A stretch of DNA of 64,000 nucleotides from Methylobacterium aerolatum. GTDB lineage: Bacteria; Pseudomonadota; Alphaproteobacteria; Rhizobiales; Beijerinckiaceae. Made by a program: the position numbers and the translations under genes. The stretch spans positions 186,001-250,000 of the forward strand of contig NZ_BPQE01000002.1 of the NCBI RefSeq assembly GCF_022179085.1, written 5' to 3'. Under the pieces are notes generated by a model. That model searched no databases and was not told where the DNA came from. It saw only the letters and a list, made by a program, of their open reading frames with translations. Of the stretch, positions 52,282-61,415 are shown piece after piece (the stretch's first letter is position 1; every line of letters starts with the position of its first letter).

Positions 52282-53483
52282 CACGCGTTCAGGAATCGAG
52301 TTCGGCCGTCGAGGCAGGGTGGGCTCCGAGCGACCGGGAGCGGGTCGCGGCCATCGCGGCGGCCATCGTCTGCGTCGCGGTGGTGGGCATCGGCCTCAGC
52401 CTGTCGATCCCGCTCCTGTCGATCGAGATGGAGCGCCGGGGGGCGTCGAGCACCCTGATCGGCCTCAACACGGCGATGGCCGGGATCAGCAGCATCTGCA
52501 TCCTGCCCTTCGTGCCGAGGATGGCCGCGCGCTTCGGCGTCATTCCCCTGCTCACGGCCTCGCTCGTGATCTCGACCGTGAGCCTGATCGCCTTTCCGCT
52601 CACACCCGGCCTGTGGCCGTGGTTTCCCCTACGCTTCGTCTTCTCGGCGGGGCTCGGCGTCCTGTTCGTCCTGTCCGAGTACTGGATCAACGCGGCCGCG
52701 CCGCCCGAGCGGCGGGGCTTGATCCTCGGCGTCTACACGACGGTGCTGGCCCTCGGCTTCGGCGTCGGCCCGGTGCTGATCGCCCTCGTCGGGACGGAGG
52801 GACCCTGGCCCTACTTCCTCGGGGCCGCCCTGGTTCTGGCGGGCCTCCTGCCGGTGCTCCTCGCCCGGGGCCTCTCCCCGGCGGTGGAGGGCGGGGCCGG
52901 GCGGGGCCTCCTCGGCTATGTCCGCCTCGCCCCCGCCGCGCTGCTGGCGGCGCTGACCTACGGCGCGGTCGAGACGGGCATCTTCGCGATCCTGCCCCTC
53001 TACGGCCTGCGGATCGGCTACGACGCGCAAGGCGCGGCGAGCCTCGTGAGCCTGATCGCGCTGGGCAACGTGCTGTTCCAGATCCCCTTCGGATGGCTCG
53101 CCGACCGGATCGACCGGGTCTCCGTCCTCCTCGGCACGACGCTGGCCTGCGCGGTGGGCTCCGCCCTGATCCCCGTCGCCTCGGGCTCGGCGCTGGGCCT
53201 CGGCACGATTCTGTTCCTGTGGGGCGGGCTGGCGGGCACGCTCTACACGGTCGGGCTGGCGACCCTGGGCGCGCGGGTGCCGCAGGGCGACCTCGCCGGG
53301 GCGAATGCCGCCTTCGTGGTGCTCTACAATGTCGGGCTGATCCTCGGGCCGCCGGTGATCGGCGGCGGGCTCGACCTGATCCCGCCTGACGGGTTCGCCT
53401 ACGCCCTGCTCCTGCTGTTCCTTGCCTACGCGGCGGCGATCCTGGCGAGCCGTGGGCGAGGGGCCGGGCGCCTCTCCCCTTGA
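52278..53483 (+). CDS. MFS transporter, YcaD-like
   Basis: The 401-residue protein has twelve predicted helices. Features are GLSLSIPLLSIEMERRGASSTLIGLNTAM in helix 1-2, LRFVFSAGLGVLFVLSEYWINAAAPPERRGLILGVYTTVLALGFGVGPVL around helices 4-5, and FGWLADRIDRVSVLLG in the second half, as in the YcaD/UMF2 group. The start is GTG 52278, overlapping the Nudix stop (GTGA), so it is co-translated. In related genomes the Nudix gene is usually followed directly by rpmG; here this transporter lies between. Substrate unknown. Confidence 0.85.
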   Translation: MTRVQESSSAVEAGWAPSDRERVAAIAAAIVCVAVVGIGLSLSIPLLSIEMERRGASSTLIGLNTAMAGISSICILPFVPRMAARFGVIPLLTASLVISTVSLIAFPLTPGLWPWFPLRFVFSAGLGVLFVLSEYWINAAAPPERRGLILGVYTTVLALGFGVGPVLIALVGTEGPWPYFLGAALVLAGLLPVLLARGLSPAVEGGAGRGLLGYVRLAPAALLAALTYGAVETGIFAILPLYGLRIGYDAQGAASLVSLIALGNVLFQIPFGWLADRIDRVSVLLGTTLACAVGSALIPVASGSALGLGTILFLWGGLAGTLYTVGLATLGARVPQGDLAGANAAFVVLYNVGLILGPPVIGGGLDLIPPDGFAYALLLLFLAYAAAILASRGRGAGRLSP

Positions 53484-53591
53484 CCTTCCCGCCCCGATCG
53501 GGCATCCCACCCGCCTCATTCGGCCGGGTCTTCCCGGCCCTTTTGCGTTTCGCTTGCGCGGCGGAATGCCAGCCGCTCAGGAGCAACCGCC

Positions 53592-53759
53592 ATGGCCAAG
53601 GCCGTCACCGTCAAGATCAAGCTCGTCTCCACCGCCGACACGGGCTACTTCTACGTCACCAAGAAGAACTCCCGCACGCAGACCGAGAAGCTGACCGCGC
53701 GCAAGTACGATCCGGTCGTGCGCAAGCACGTCGAGTTCAAGGAAAGCAAGATCAAGTAA
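53592..53759 (+). CDS. rpmG: 50S ribosomal protein L33
   Basis: The 55-residue protein is bacterial L33, recognised by [22 protein letters not shown] and [23 protein letters not shown]. It lacks the zinc-binding cysteine pairs, so it is the cysteine-free form. GGAG lies about 11 bases before the ATG. A strong intrinsic terminator follows 22 bases after the stop. Confidence 0.97.
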   Translation: MAKAVTVKIKLVSTADTGYFYVTKKNSRTQTEKLTARKYDPVVRKHVEFKESKIK

Positions 53760-53781
53760 GATCGATCGATCGTGTGTTTTG

Positions 53782-53813
53782 AAAGGCCGCCATACCGGCG
53801 GCCTTTTTTATTT
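53782..53813 (+). terminator. Intrinsic terminator after rpmG
   Basis: AAAGGCCGCC and GGCGGCCTTT form a perfect 10-bp stem with a 5-base loop (ATACC), followed by six T residues and TATTTT. It is the clearest rho-independent terminator in the window and ends the rnr-DUF983-Nudix-MFS-rpmG unit or the rpmG transcript. Confidence 0.95.
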
Positions 53814-53860
53814 TGGCGCCCGGTCGTCGCGAGCGATGAGGATCCACGATAGCGCGGCCG

Positions 53861-54775
53861 CTACGCGGGAGGCGCCAAGCCCTCCGCCGCCATGGCCTGC
53901 GCCAGGATCCGGGCGGTTGAGACCAGGGCCGTGACCATCGGCGTCGAGGGATCCCGCCGGGGCGCCACGAGGCCGATCGTGTGGACAAGGTCCGGCGCCG
54001 TGATCGGGATGGCGTGCAGGCCCTCGATGGTGCCCAGGGCATCGACCAGCACCTCCGGCATGATCGAGGCCCAGCGGAGCGTCCGCACGTGGCTGACCAG
54101 CACGATCATCGAATTCGATTCGAGGGTGGCCGCCGGCTCGCCGCCCGCCGCCCGGATCTGCTGATCGATGATGCGGCGGTTCTGCATGTTGGGCGTGAGC
54201 AGGCAGAGGGGGACGCGGCCGGTTTCGGCCCAGGTGATGGAGTCCCGTCCGTCGAAGGGGCCGCCCGCCGCCGTCACGAACCGGTAGCGCTCTTGGTAGA
54301 GCGGCACCGAGACCACCCGGCCGAGGGGTTCGTTGTCGAGGTAGGTGAGGCCGGCATCGGCCTCCAGGTTCTCGATCAGGGAGAAGATGTCGGCGGAAGT
54401 TGCCGACTCGATGGACAGCCGCACGTCCGGGTGCCGCTCGCGGTAGGGCGTCGTCAGCCGGGCGACCATCGGCAGGGCGGTGGGGACGGCGGCGATGCGC
54501 AGGTGGCCGGTGAGGCCCCGGCGCAGGCCCGTCACCTCCTCGTGCATGGCGCGCGTATCGGCGACGATGCGCCGGGCCCAGGCCAGCACCCGCTCGCCCT
54601 CCGGGGTGAAGCCCTGGAAGCGCGAGCCGCGCAGGACGAGTTGCACGCCGAAGCGATTCTCGAGCTGCTTCACGCCGGCCGAGAGCGTCTGCTGCGTCAC
54701 CCCGCAGGCTTCGGCGGCATGGCCGAAATGCTGCTCGCGGGCCAGCGCGAGCAGGAAGTCGAGCTTGTCGATCAC
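53861..54775 (-). CDS. LysR-type regulator, probable regulator of formate dehydrogenase
   Basis: The 304-residue protein has a helix-turn-helix (LDFLLALAREQHFGHAAEACGVTQQTLSAGVKQLENRFGVQLVLRG) and an effector domain (LRIAAVPTALPMVARLTTPYRERHPDVRLSIESATSADIFSLIENLEADAGLTYLD). It is the last gene on the minus strand after fdsGBAD and an OFA-type transporter. Cupriavidus has a LysR gene (fdsR) by its fds operon, and this gene may be the functional counterpart. The position downstream rather than divergent is unusual and suggests read-through or its own promoter in the 78-base gap. Its targets are inferred. Confidence 0.88.
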   Translation of the reverse strand: MIDKLDFLLALAREQHFGHAAEACGVTQQTLSAGVKQLENRFGVQLVLRGSRFQGFTPEGERVLAWARRIVADTRAMHEEVTGLRRGLTGHLRIAAVPTALPMVARLTTPYRERHPDVRLSIESATSADIFSLIENLEADAGLTYLDNEPLGRVVSVPLYQERYRFVTAAGGPFDGRDSITWAETGRVPLCLLTPNMQNRRIIDQQIRAAGGEPAATLESNSMIVLVSHVRTLRWASIMPEVLVDALGTIEGLHAIPITAPDLVHTIGLVAPRRDPSTPMVTALVSTARILAQAMAAEGLAPPA

Positions 54776-54853
54776 GCGGTCAGTCCCGGCCTGTCGATCG
54801 GCCTGACGTAAGCGTGCGAGGAGGCCGGGACAATCCGGGGGGCCTCCGTCCTG

Positions 54854-56512
54854 TCACCGGAACAGGATCAGCGCCTTCGACAGGGTGATGCCGATGCCCC
54901 AGAGGATGGGGATGCCCACCACCGCCCAGGCCAGCAGCGCCCCGAGGCTGAACCCGCCCCGGCCGATGCCGAAGGAGCCCGAGCTCGCCGGGCGAACGCC
55001 CTCCCCTGCGGCGAGGGCGGCAACCTCCGCGTCCGGCATGAACCAGCGCTTGGCGAGCGGCCGGACCAGCAGGTTGCAGACGAAGCCCGCCGCCAGGAAG
55101 CCCGCCAGGATGTACATCGTCCGGCCGTAGAGGTCGGCCCCCTGCACCCCGGCCGCCGCCTGGATCTCCCGGATCTTGGTGACCACGAAGGGACCGACGA
55201 TGCCGGCCGTGGACCACGCGGTGAGCAGCCGCCCGTGGATGGCGCCCACGAACTGGGTGCCGAAGATGTCCGCGAGGTAGGCGGGAATGGTGGCGAAGCC
55301 GCCGCCGTACATCGACAGGATCACGCAGAAGATGCCCACGAACAGCGCCTGCGCCCCCGCATTCGCCGCGCTCGGGGCGGCGGCGTAGAGCAGCCCGCCG
55401 AGGAGGAAGAAGGTGGCGTAGGTGGCCTTGCGCCCGATCCGGTCCGAGAGGGAGGCCCAGAAGAATCGCCCGAGGATGTTGAAGAGCGAGAGCAGGCCGA
55501 CGAAGCCCGCCGCGATGGCGGCGACCTGCGCCTTCTGCCCGCCGTCGAGGGCCGAGAGCGCCGTGCCCGGCTGGCCGATCAGCGCGCCGCCGAAGATCTC
55601 CTGCAGCATCGGCGAGGCGAGCGCCAGGACGCCGATGCCCGCCGAGACGTTGAGGCAGAGCACCAGCCACAGCATCCAGAACGGGAAGGTCTTGTGCGCG
55701 TCCCGGAGGTGGACGTGCCCCGCCGCGATCATCGCGCTGGAGGAGGTCGGCTGCGTCCAACCCTCCGGCTTCCAGCCGGCGGGGGGAACCCGGTAGCCGA
55801 GCGCCCCGGCCGTCATGAACAGCAGGTAGCCGATGCCCATCACCGCGAGCGTCGGCCAGACACCCGCGGAATCCGCCGTGCGGAAGGACTTGATCAGGCT
55901 GTCGGCCAGCGGCGAGCCGATCATCGCCCCGCCGCCGAAGCCCATGATCGCCATGCCGGTGGCCATGCCGCGCCGGTCGGGAAACCATTTGATCAGGGTC
56001 GAGACCGGAGAGATGTAGCCGAGACCCAGGCCGATGCCGCCGACGAGCCCCATCCCGAGCCAAACCAGCCAGAGCTGGTGGATGTAGACACCGAGGGCGC
56101 CGATCAGGAAGCCGCCGCCCCAGCACAGGGCCGCCACGAGCCCGGCCTTACGCGGACCCGCCCGCTCCAGCCAACCGCCGAACAGCGCCGCCGACAGGCC
56201 GAGCACGACGATGCCGATGGAGAACACCGTGACGAGGTCGCTGACGCGCCAATCGCAGGTGGTGGTGACGAGGGCGGTCATCACGCCCATGTCGGGGCAG
56301 GCCGCCGGCGCGGGCTGGCCGACCGAGAGTGCCCGGCTCAGCGGCAGCCAGAAGACCGACAGGCCGTAGGCCATGCCGATGCAGAGGTGGATGGCGAGGG
56401 CGGCGGGGGGAACGAGCCAACGGTTGAAACCGGGCTTGGCGATCGTGCGCTCTCGCGTCAGGAAGCCATGCGACACACCGGGCACGACCGCGCCCGCAAG
56501 CCCAGCACTCAT
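54854..56512 (-). CDS. OFA-family MFS transporter (oxalate/formate antiporter type)
   Basis: The 552-residue protein has about twelve helices and belongs to the oxalate/formate antiporter family. Signatures are HLCIGMAYGLSVFWLPLSRAL in helix 1, GLVGGIGLGLGYISPVSTLIKWFPDRRGMATGMAIMGFGGGAMIGSPLAD around helix 4-5, and GRFFWASLSDRIGRKATY in the second half. A 60-residue insertion between helices 6 and 7 and a C-terminal pair of helices make it longer than the Oxalobacter protein. GGGAGG precedes the ATG at 56512. It follows fdsD by 166 bases on the same strand, so it probably imports or exchanges formate or oxalate for the dehydrogenase. Confidence 0.88.
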   Translation of the reverse strand: MSAGLAGAVVPGVSHGFLTRERTIAKPGFNRWLVPPAALAIHLCIGMAYGLSVFWLPLSRALSVGQPAPAACPDMGVMTALVTTTCDWRVSDLVTVFSIGIVVLGLSAALFGGWLERAGPRKAGLVAALCWGGGFLIGALGVYIHQLWLVWLGMGLVGGIGLGLGYISPVSTLIKWFPDRRGMATGMAIMGFGGGAMIGSPLADSLIKSFRTADSAGVWPTLAVMGIGYLLFMTAGALGYRVPPAGWKPEGWTQPTSSSAMIAAGHVHLRDAHKTFPFWMLWLVLCLNVSAGIGVLALASPMLQEIFGGALIGQPGTALSALDGGQKAQVAAIAAGFVGLLSLFNILGRFFWASLSDRIGRKATYATFFLLGGLLYAAAPSAANAGAQALFVGIFCVILSMYGGGFATIPAYLADIFGTQFVGAIHGRLLTAWSTAGIVGPFVVTKIREIQAAAGVQGADLYGRTMYILAGFLAAGFVCNLLVRPLAKRWFMPDAEVAALAAGEGVRPASSGSFGIGRGGFSLGALLAWAVVGIPILWGIGITLSKALILFR

Positions 56513-56678
56513 CCGCAACCTCCCGCAACGGCCTCGTTGATCGGGCCGTAATGCGAAATACACTTAGCGCGGAGGCGCGGGCGCGGCTAGCTGAGGCGAG
56601 CCGACCCTCAGATTAATCCCTGAGAACCGTCCGATTTTTTCACGGATGCCACCAGGCGATGCTTGGCGGCATCCTCGT

Positions 56679-56972
56679 TCAACCGGCGTCGCTGGCGCCC
56701 TCACCGAGCTTCTGCGGGTCGCGGGTCGCCGGACGGACCGGGCTTTCGGCCGCCGGCTCGTCCGTATGTAGGGCCCGGCGGACAAGGATGTCCGCCTTGT
56801 CGCCGAAACCCGGCAGGGCCGCCTCGAGCCTGTGGACCATCTTCGGCGTCCAGAACGCCTCGATGTGCTTGTGGATGCCGGCCACCGCCTCCTCCTCCGG
56901 GTAGGACCGGAAGAAGGAGGCGATCTGGTTCGCCATCCGCAGGAGCTTGTCTTCCTGGGTCGCCGCCGCCAT
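56679..56972 (-). CDS. fdsD: Formate dehydrogenase delta subunit
   Basis: The 97-residue protein matches FdsD: DKLLRMANQIASFFRSYPEEEAVAGIHKHIEAFWTPKMVHRLEA is the conserved part, and the C-terminal 30 residues are variable. FdsD associates with the soluble NAD-dependent molybdenum or tungsten formate dehydrogenase. Its exact role is not firmly settled; it may help insertion or stability of the cofactor. It begins 5 bases after fdsA ends. fdsC, which lies between fdsA and fdsD in Cupriavidus, is absent here. Confidence 0.94.
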   Translation of the reverse strand: MAAATQEDKLLRMANQIASFFRSYPEEEAVAGIHKHIEAFWTPKMVHRLEAALPGFGDKADILVRRALHTDEPAAESPVRPATRDPQKLGEGASDAG

Positions 56973-56977
56973 CGCGC

Positions 56978-59845
56978 TTACTCCGCCGCTTCCTTGGCCG
57001 CACCTTGCGCGATCCGGGTGAGGGAGAAATCCTCCTCGTAGAACTTCGCCTGCCAGTCGGAGGGCCGGTTAGTCCGCCGCACCTGCACCGCCGTCACCTT
57101 GTACTCGGGGCAGTTGGTCGCCCAGTCCGAATAGTCGGTGGTGATGACGTTGGCGCCGGTCTTGGCGTGGTGGAAGGTCGTGTAGACCACCCCCGGCTGC
57201 ATCCGCTCGGAGACATGGGCCTTCAAGGCGATGTCGCCCGAACGGCTCTCCAGCGAGACGAGATCGCCGTCCACGATGCCGCGCAGTTCGGCATCGAAGG
57301 GGTGGATCTCCAGCACGTCCTCCTCGTGCCAGCGCGAGTTCTCGGTCCGCCGGGTCTGCGCGCCGACATTGTACTGGGACAGGATGCGGCCCGTGGTGAG
57401 GATGAGCGGGAACTTCGCCCCCGTCCGCTCCTCGGTCGGCACGAACTCGGTAATCATGAACCGGCCCTTGCCGCGCACGAACCGGTCGACGTGCATCATC
57501 GGGGTGCCGAGCGGCGCCTTCTCGTTGCACGGCCACTGGATCGAGCCGAGTTCGTCGAGCTTGGCGTAGGACACGCCGGTGAAGCTCGGGGTGAGGCTCG
57601 CGATCTCAGCCATGATCTCGGACGGGTGGCTGTAGTTCATCTCGTAGCCGAGCGCCTTGGCGAGAAGGATGGTGCCCTCCCAATCGCCGTAGCCCCCCAT
57701 CGGCGGCATCACCTTGCGCACGCGGCTGATGCGCCGCTCTGCATTGGTGAAGGTCCCGTCCTTTTCGAGGAACGAGGCGCCCGGCAGGAAGACGTGGGCG
57801 TATTTCGCCGTCTCGTTCAGGAAGATGTCCTGAATGACGATGCACTCCATCGCCATCAGACCCGCCGTCACGTGGTGCGTATCGGGGTCGGACTGGGCGA
57901 TGTCCTCGCCCTGAATGTACATGCCCTTGAACGAGCCATCGACGGCCTCGTCCAGCATGTTGGTGATGCGAAGGCCCGGCGCGTTGTCGAGCTTGGCGCC
58001 CCACAGGGCCTCGAAGCTCTCGCGGGTGGCATCGTCCGAGACGTGGCGGTAGCCGGTGAGCTCGTGCGGGAACGAGCCCATGTCGCAGGAGCCCTGAACG
58101 TTGTTCTGGCCACGGAGCGGGTTCACGCCCGCGCCGAGCTTGCCGATGTTACCGGTGGCCATGGCGATGTTGGCCATGCCCATCACCATGGTCGAGCCCT
58201 GGCTGTGCTCGGTGACGCCAAGCCCGTAGTAGATGCCGGCCGCGCCGCCCTTGGCGTAGAGCCGCGCCGCGCCGCGCACGGCCTCGGGGTCGAGGCCGGT
58301 GAACTGCTGCTGGTTCTCCGGGGAGTGTCGCTCTTCGGCGACGAAGCGCGCCCAGGATTCGAACTCCGGCAGGTCGCAGCGCTCGCGCACATACGCCTCG
58401 TCGATCAGCCCTTCCGTGACGATGACGTGGGCCATCGAGTTGATGAAGGCGACGTTGGAGCCCGGCTTCAACGGCAGGTGGAAATCCGCCTTGATGTGGG
58501 GCGACTTCACGAGGTCGATCTTGCGGGGATCGGCCACGATGAGCTTGGCGCCCTGGCGCAGGCGCTTCTTCATCCGCGAGCCGAAGACCGGGTGGCCGTC
58601 GGTCGGGTTGGCGCCGATCACGAGGATCACGTCCGAATCCTCGACGGACTTGAAGTCCTGCGTGCCGGCCGAGGTGCCGAGCGTGGACATCAGGCCGTAG
58701 CCGGTCGGCGAGTGGCAGACCCGGGCGCAGGTGTCGACGTTGTTGTTGCCGAAGGCGGCACGGACCAGCTTCTGGACGAGATAGGCCTCCTCGTTCGTGC
58801 AGCGGGATGAGGTGATGCCGCCGACGGAGTCCTTGCCGTACTTGGCCTGGATGCGCTTGAACTCGGAGGCGGCGCGATTGATCGCCTCCTCCCAGGACAC
58901 TTCACGCCACGGATCCGTGATCTTCTCGCGGATCATCGGCTTGGTGATGCGGTCCTTGTGGGTGGCGTAGCCGTAGGCGAAACGGCCCTTCACGCAGGAA
59001 TGGCCCTCATTGGCCTTGCCGCCCTTGTAGGGGACCATGCGCACCACGCGGGTGCCCTGCATCTCCGCCTTGAACGAGCAGCCGACGCCGCAATAGGCGC
59101 AGGTGGTGACCTCCGCGTGCTCGGGCTGGCCGAACTCGTGGATCGTCTTTTCCTGGAGCGTCGCGGTCGGGCAGGCCTGAACGCAGGCGCCGCAGGACAC
59201 GCACTCGGATTCCATGAAGTTTGTCGGCCCGGCGGCAACGCGGCTGTCGAAGCCCCGGCCTTCGATGGTCAAGGCGAAGGTGCCCTGCACCTCCTCGCAG
59301 GCGCGCACGCAGCGGTTGCAGACGATGCACTTCGACGGGTCGTAGGTGAAGTACGGGTTCGACTCGTCCTTCGGCAGGTACTTCTCGGCGGTCGGCTCCA
59401 CGTGGTTGTCGCCGTCGTAGCCGTAGCGCACGTCGCGCAGGCCAACGACGCCGGCCATGTCCTGCAACTCGCAGTCGCCGTTGGCGGCGCAGGTCAGGCA
59501 GGTCAGCGGGTGATCGGAGATGTACAGCTCCATCACGCCCTTGCGGAGCTTGGCGAGCTTGTTGGTCTGCGTGCGCACGACCATGCCGTTCTCGGCGGGC
59601 GTGGTGCAGGAGGCCGGGGTGCCGCGGCGTCCCTCGATCTCCACGAGGCAGAGGCGGCACGAGCCGAAGGGCTCGAGGGAATCGGTGGCGCAGAGCTTGG
59701 GGATCTGCGTCCCGGCCATCGTGGACGCGGCCATGACGGAGGTGCCGGCCGGGACCGTGACCTCCATGCCGTCGATGGTCAGGGTGACGGTCTGCTCGGC
59801 GACCCGGATCGGGGTGCCGTAGTCGATCTCTTTGATGAGGGCCAT
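56978..59845 (-). CDS. fdsA: Formate dehydrogenase alpha (catalytic) subunit
   Basis: The 955-residue molybdopterin enzyme oxidises formate to CO2. The N-terminal iron-sulfur arm has one 2Fe-2S site (Cys52, 63, 66, 80). A His/Cys cluster follows (His112, Cys116, 119, 125), then two ferredoxin-like 4Fe-4S clusters (Cys173/176/179/183 and 215/218/221/225) and one cluster at the start of the molybdopterin domain (Cys249/252/256/284). The metal ligand is Cys377 in DTCARVCHSPTG, with His378 beside it. It uses cysteine, not selenocysteine. The electron path leads to FdsB and FdsG. It corresponds to Fdh2 of Methylobacterium extorquens by its subunit set. Only 10 bases separate it from fdsB. Confidence 0.97.
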   Translation of the reverse strand: MALIKEIDYGTPIRVAEQTVTLTIDGMEVTVPAGTSVMAASTMAGTQIPKLCATDSLEPFGSCRLCLVEIEGRRGTPASCTTPAENGMVVRTQTNKLAKLRKGVMELYISDHPLTCLTCAANGDCELQDMAGVVGLRDVRYGYDGDNHVEPTAEKYLPKDESNPYFTYDPSKCIVCNRCVRACEEVQGTFALTIEGRGFDSRVAAGPTNFMESECVSCGACVQACPTATLQEKTIHEFGQPEHAEVTTCAYCGVGCSFKAEMQGTRVVRMVPYKGGKANEGHSCVKGRFAYGYATHKDRITKPMIREKITDPWREVSWEEAINRAASEFKRIQAKYGKDSVGGITSSRCTNEEAYLVQKLVRAAFGNNNVDTCARVCHSPTGYGLMSTLGTSAGTQDFKSVEDSDVILVIGANPTDGHPVFGSRMKKRLRQGAKLIVADPRKIDLVKSPHIKADFHLPLKPGSNVAFINSMAHVIVTEGLIDEAYVRERCDLPEFESWARFVAEERHSPENQQQFTGLDPEAVRGAARLYAKGGAAGIYYGLGVTEHSQGSTMVMGMANIAMATGNIGKLGAGVNPLRGQNNVQGSCDMGSFPHELTGYRHVSDDATRESFEALWGAKLDNAPGLRITNMLDEAVDGSFKGMYIQGEDIAQSDPDTHHVTAGLMAMECIVIQDIFLNETAKYAHVFLPGASFLEKDGTFTNAERRISRVRKVMPPMGGYGDWEGTILLAKALGYEMNYSHPSEIMAEIASLTPSFTGVSYAKLDELGSIQWPCNEKAPLGTPMMHVDRFVRGKGRFMITEFVPTEERTGAKFPLILTTGRILSQYNVGAQTRRTENSRWHEEDVLEIHPFDAELRGIVDGDLVSLESRSGDIALKAHVSERMQPGVVYTTFHHAKTGANVITTDYSDWATNCPEYKVTAVQVRRTNRPSDWQAKFYEEDFSLTRIAQGAAKEAAE

Positions 59846-59855
59846 CGGAGCCTCC

Positions 59856-61415
59856 TCACTCAGCCGCAGCCGGGAGATCCCCGGCGCGCCTGAAATCCTC
59901 GGGGAAATGGGTGATGGCGCTCATCACGGGCATCGGCGTCAGGCCGCCCATGGCGCAGAGCGAGCCGTCGGTCATGACCTCGCAGAGGTCCTCGACGAGC
60001 TTCAGGTTCGCCTCCGGCCGGATGCCGGCGATCACCTTGTCCATGGTCTCGACGCCGCGCGTCGCGCCGATGCGGCAGGGCGTGCACTTGCCGCACGATT
60101 CGGTGGCGCAGAACTCGAAGGCGAAGCGGGCCTGGGCCGCCATGTCGACGGTGTCGTCGAACACGACGATGCCGCCGTGGCCGACGAGGCCCTTTTGGGC
60201 CGCCATCGCCTCGTAATCGAGGGGCGTGTCGAGCAGGTGATCGGGGAAGTAGGCGCCAAGCGGCCCGCCGACCTGCACGGCCCGGACCGGACGGCCCGAG
60301 CGGGTGCCGCCGCCATACTCCTCGATCACCTCGCGGAGCGTGATGCCGAAGGCCAGCTCGATCAGGCCGCCATGCTTGATGTTGCCCGCGAGCTGGATCG
60401 GCAGGGTGCCGAGCGACCTGCCCATGCCGTAGTCGGCGTAGGCCTTGGCGCCGTTCTCCAGAATCCACGGCACGGCCGTGAACGTCATGACGTTGTTGAC
60501 GAGCGTCGGCTTCCCCAGGAACCCCTTCAGGGCCGGGATCGGGGGCTTCGCCCGCACGATGCCGCGCTTGCCCTCGAGGCTCTCCAGCAGCGAGGTCTCC
60601 TCGCCGCAGATATAGGCACCGGCGCCGAGGCGAACCTCCAGATGGAAGGTCTTGCCGGAGCCGAGGATGTTCTCGCCCAGCACCCCGGCCTTCACGCCGT
60701 TGACGATGGCCTCCTTCAGGGTTTCGAACGCCTGGGGATATTCGGAGCGCAGGTAGATGTACCCCCGAGTGGCCCCCGTCGCGACGGCGGCGATGGTCAT
60801 GCCCTCGATGAGGTTGAAGGGGTCGCCCTCCATCATCATCCGGTCGGCGAAGGTGCCGGAATCGCCCTCGTCGGCGTTGCAGACGACGTATTTCTGCTCG
60901 CTCTTGGCGAGCATCACCGTGTTCCACTTGATGCCCGCCGGGAAGCCGGCGCCACCGCGCCCGCGCAGGCCCGACTCGCGCACCGCCGCGACGATGCCCT
61001 CGGCATCGAGCTTCAGCGCGTTTTCCAGGCCGCGATAGCCGCCATGCGCCCGGTAATCCTCGACGGAGACCGGATCGATCACGCCGCAGCGGTGGAAGGT
61101 GAGGCGCTGCTGCTTGGCGAGGAAGGGAATTGTTTCGGGATCACCCAAGCGGAGAGCGTGGTCGCCGCCCGTGGTCAGCCCGGCATCGAGGAGGTCATCC
61201 ACGTCCTTCAGGGTCACGGGCCCGTAGGCGACGCGCCCCTCTTTCGTGGCGACCTCGACCATCGGCTCCAGCCAGAACAGGCCGCGGGAGCCGGTGCGCA
61301 CGATGGTGACGTCGAGCCCGCGCCGCTCGGCGCCCGCGAACAGCGCGCGGGCGACCTTGTTGGCGCCGAGACCCAGGGCCACGGCATCGCGGGGGATGTA
61401 CAGGGTGACGCTCAC
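59856..61415 (-). CDS. fdsB: Formate dehydrogenase beta (diaphorase) subunit
   Basis: The 519-residue subunit passes electrons to NAD+. It has an N-terminal thioredoxin-like part of about 110 residues (VTLYIPRDAVALGLGANKVARALF), then the NuoF-like FMN/NADH domain with GLRGRGGAGFPAGIKW, NADEGDSGTFADR and GAGAYICGEETSLLESLEG. The 4Fe-4S site is in ESCGKCTPCRIG and a later Cys. The start is a GTG whose GTGA overlaps the fdsG stop; GGAGG lies about 8 bases before it. Long frames further upstream are not homologous. It forms the complex FdsABGD with its neighbours. Confidence 0.95.
   Translation of the reverse strand: MSVTLYIPRDAVALGLGANKVARALFAGAERRGLDVTIVRTGSRGLFWLEPMVEVATKEGRVAYGPVTLKDVDDLLDAGLTTGGDHALRLGDPETIPFLAKQQRLTFHRCGVIDPVSVEDYRAHGGYRGLENALKLDAEGIVAAVRESGLRGRGGAGFPAGIKWNTVMLAKSEQKYVVCNADEGDSGTFADRMMMEGDPFNLIEGMTIAAVATGATRGYIYLRSEYPQAFETLKEAIVNGVKAGVLGENILGSGKTFHLEVRLGAGAYICGEETSLLESLEGKRGIVRAKPPIPALKGFLGKPTLVNNVMTFTAVPWILENGAKAYADYGMGRSLGTLPIQLAGNIKHGGLIELAFGITLREVIEEYGGGTRSGRPVRAVQVGGPLGAYFPDHLLDTPLDYEAMAAQKGLVGHGGIVVFDDTVDMAAQARFAFEFCATESCGKCTPCRIGATRGVETMDKVIAGIRPEANLKLVEDLCEVMTDGSLCAMGGLTPMPVMSAITHFPEDFRRAGDLPAAAE

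Noticed and set aside
4414-53860. Dispersed palindromes as a CRISPR array or transposon ends
   Set aside because: Copies are scattered, not in direct-repeat arrays with equal spacers, and no transposase, integrase or cas gene is present; they are dispersed palindromic repeats.
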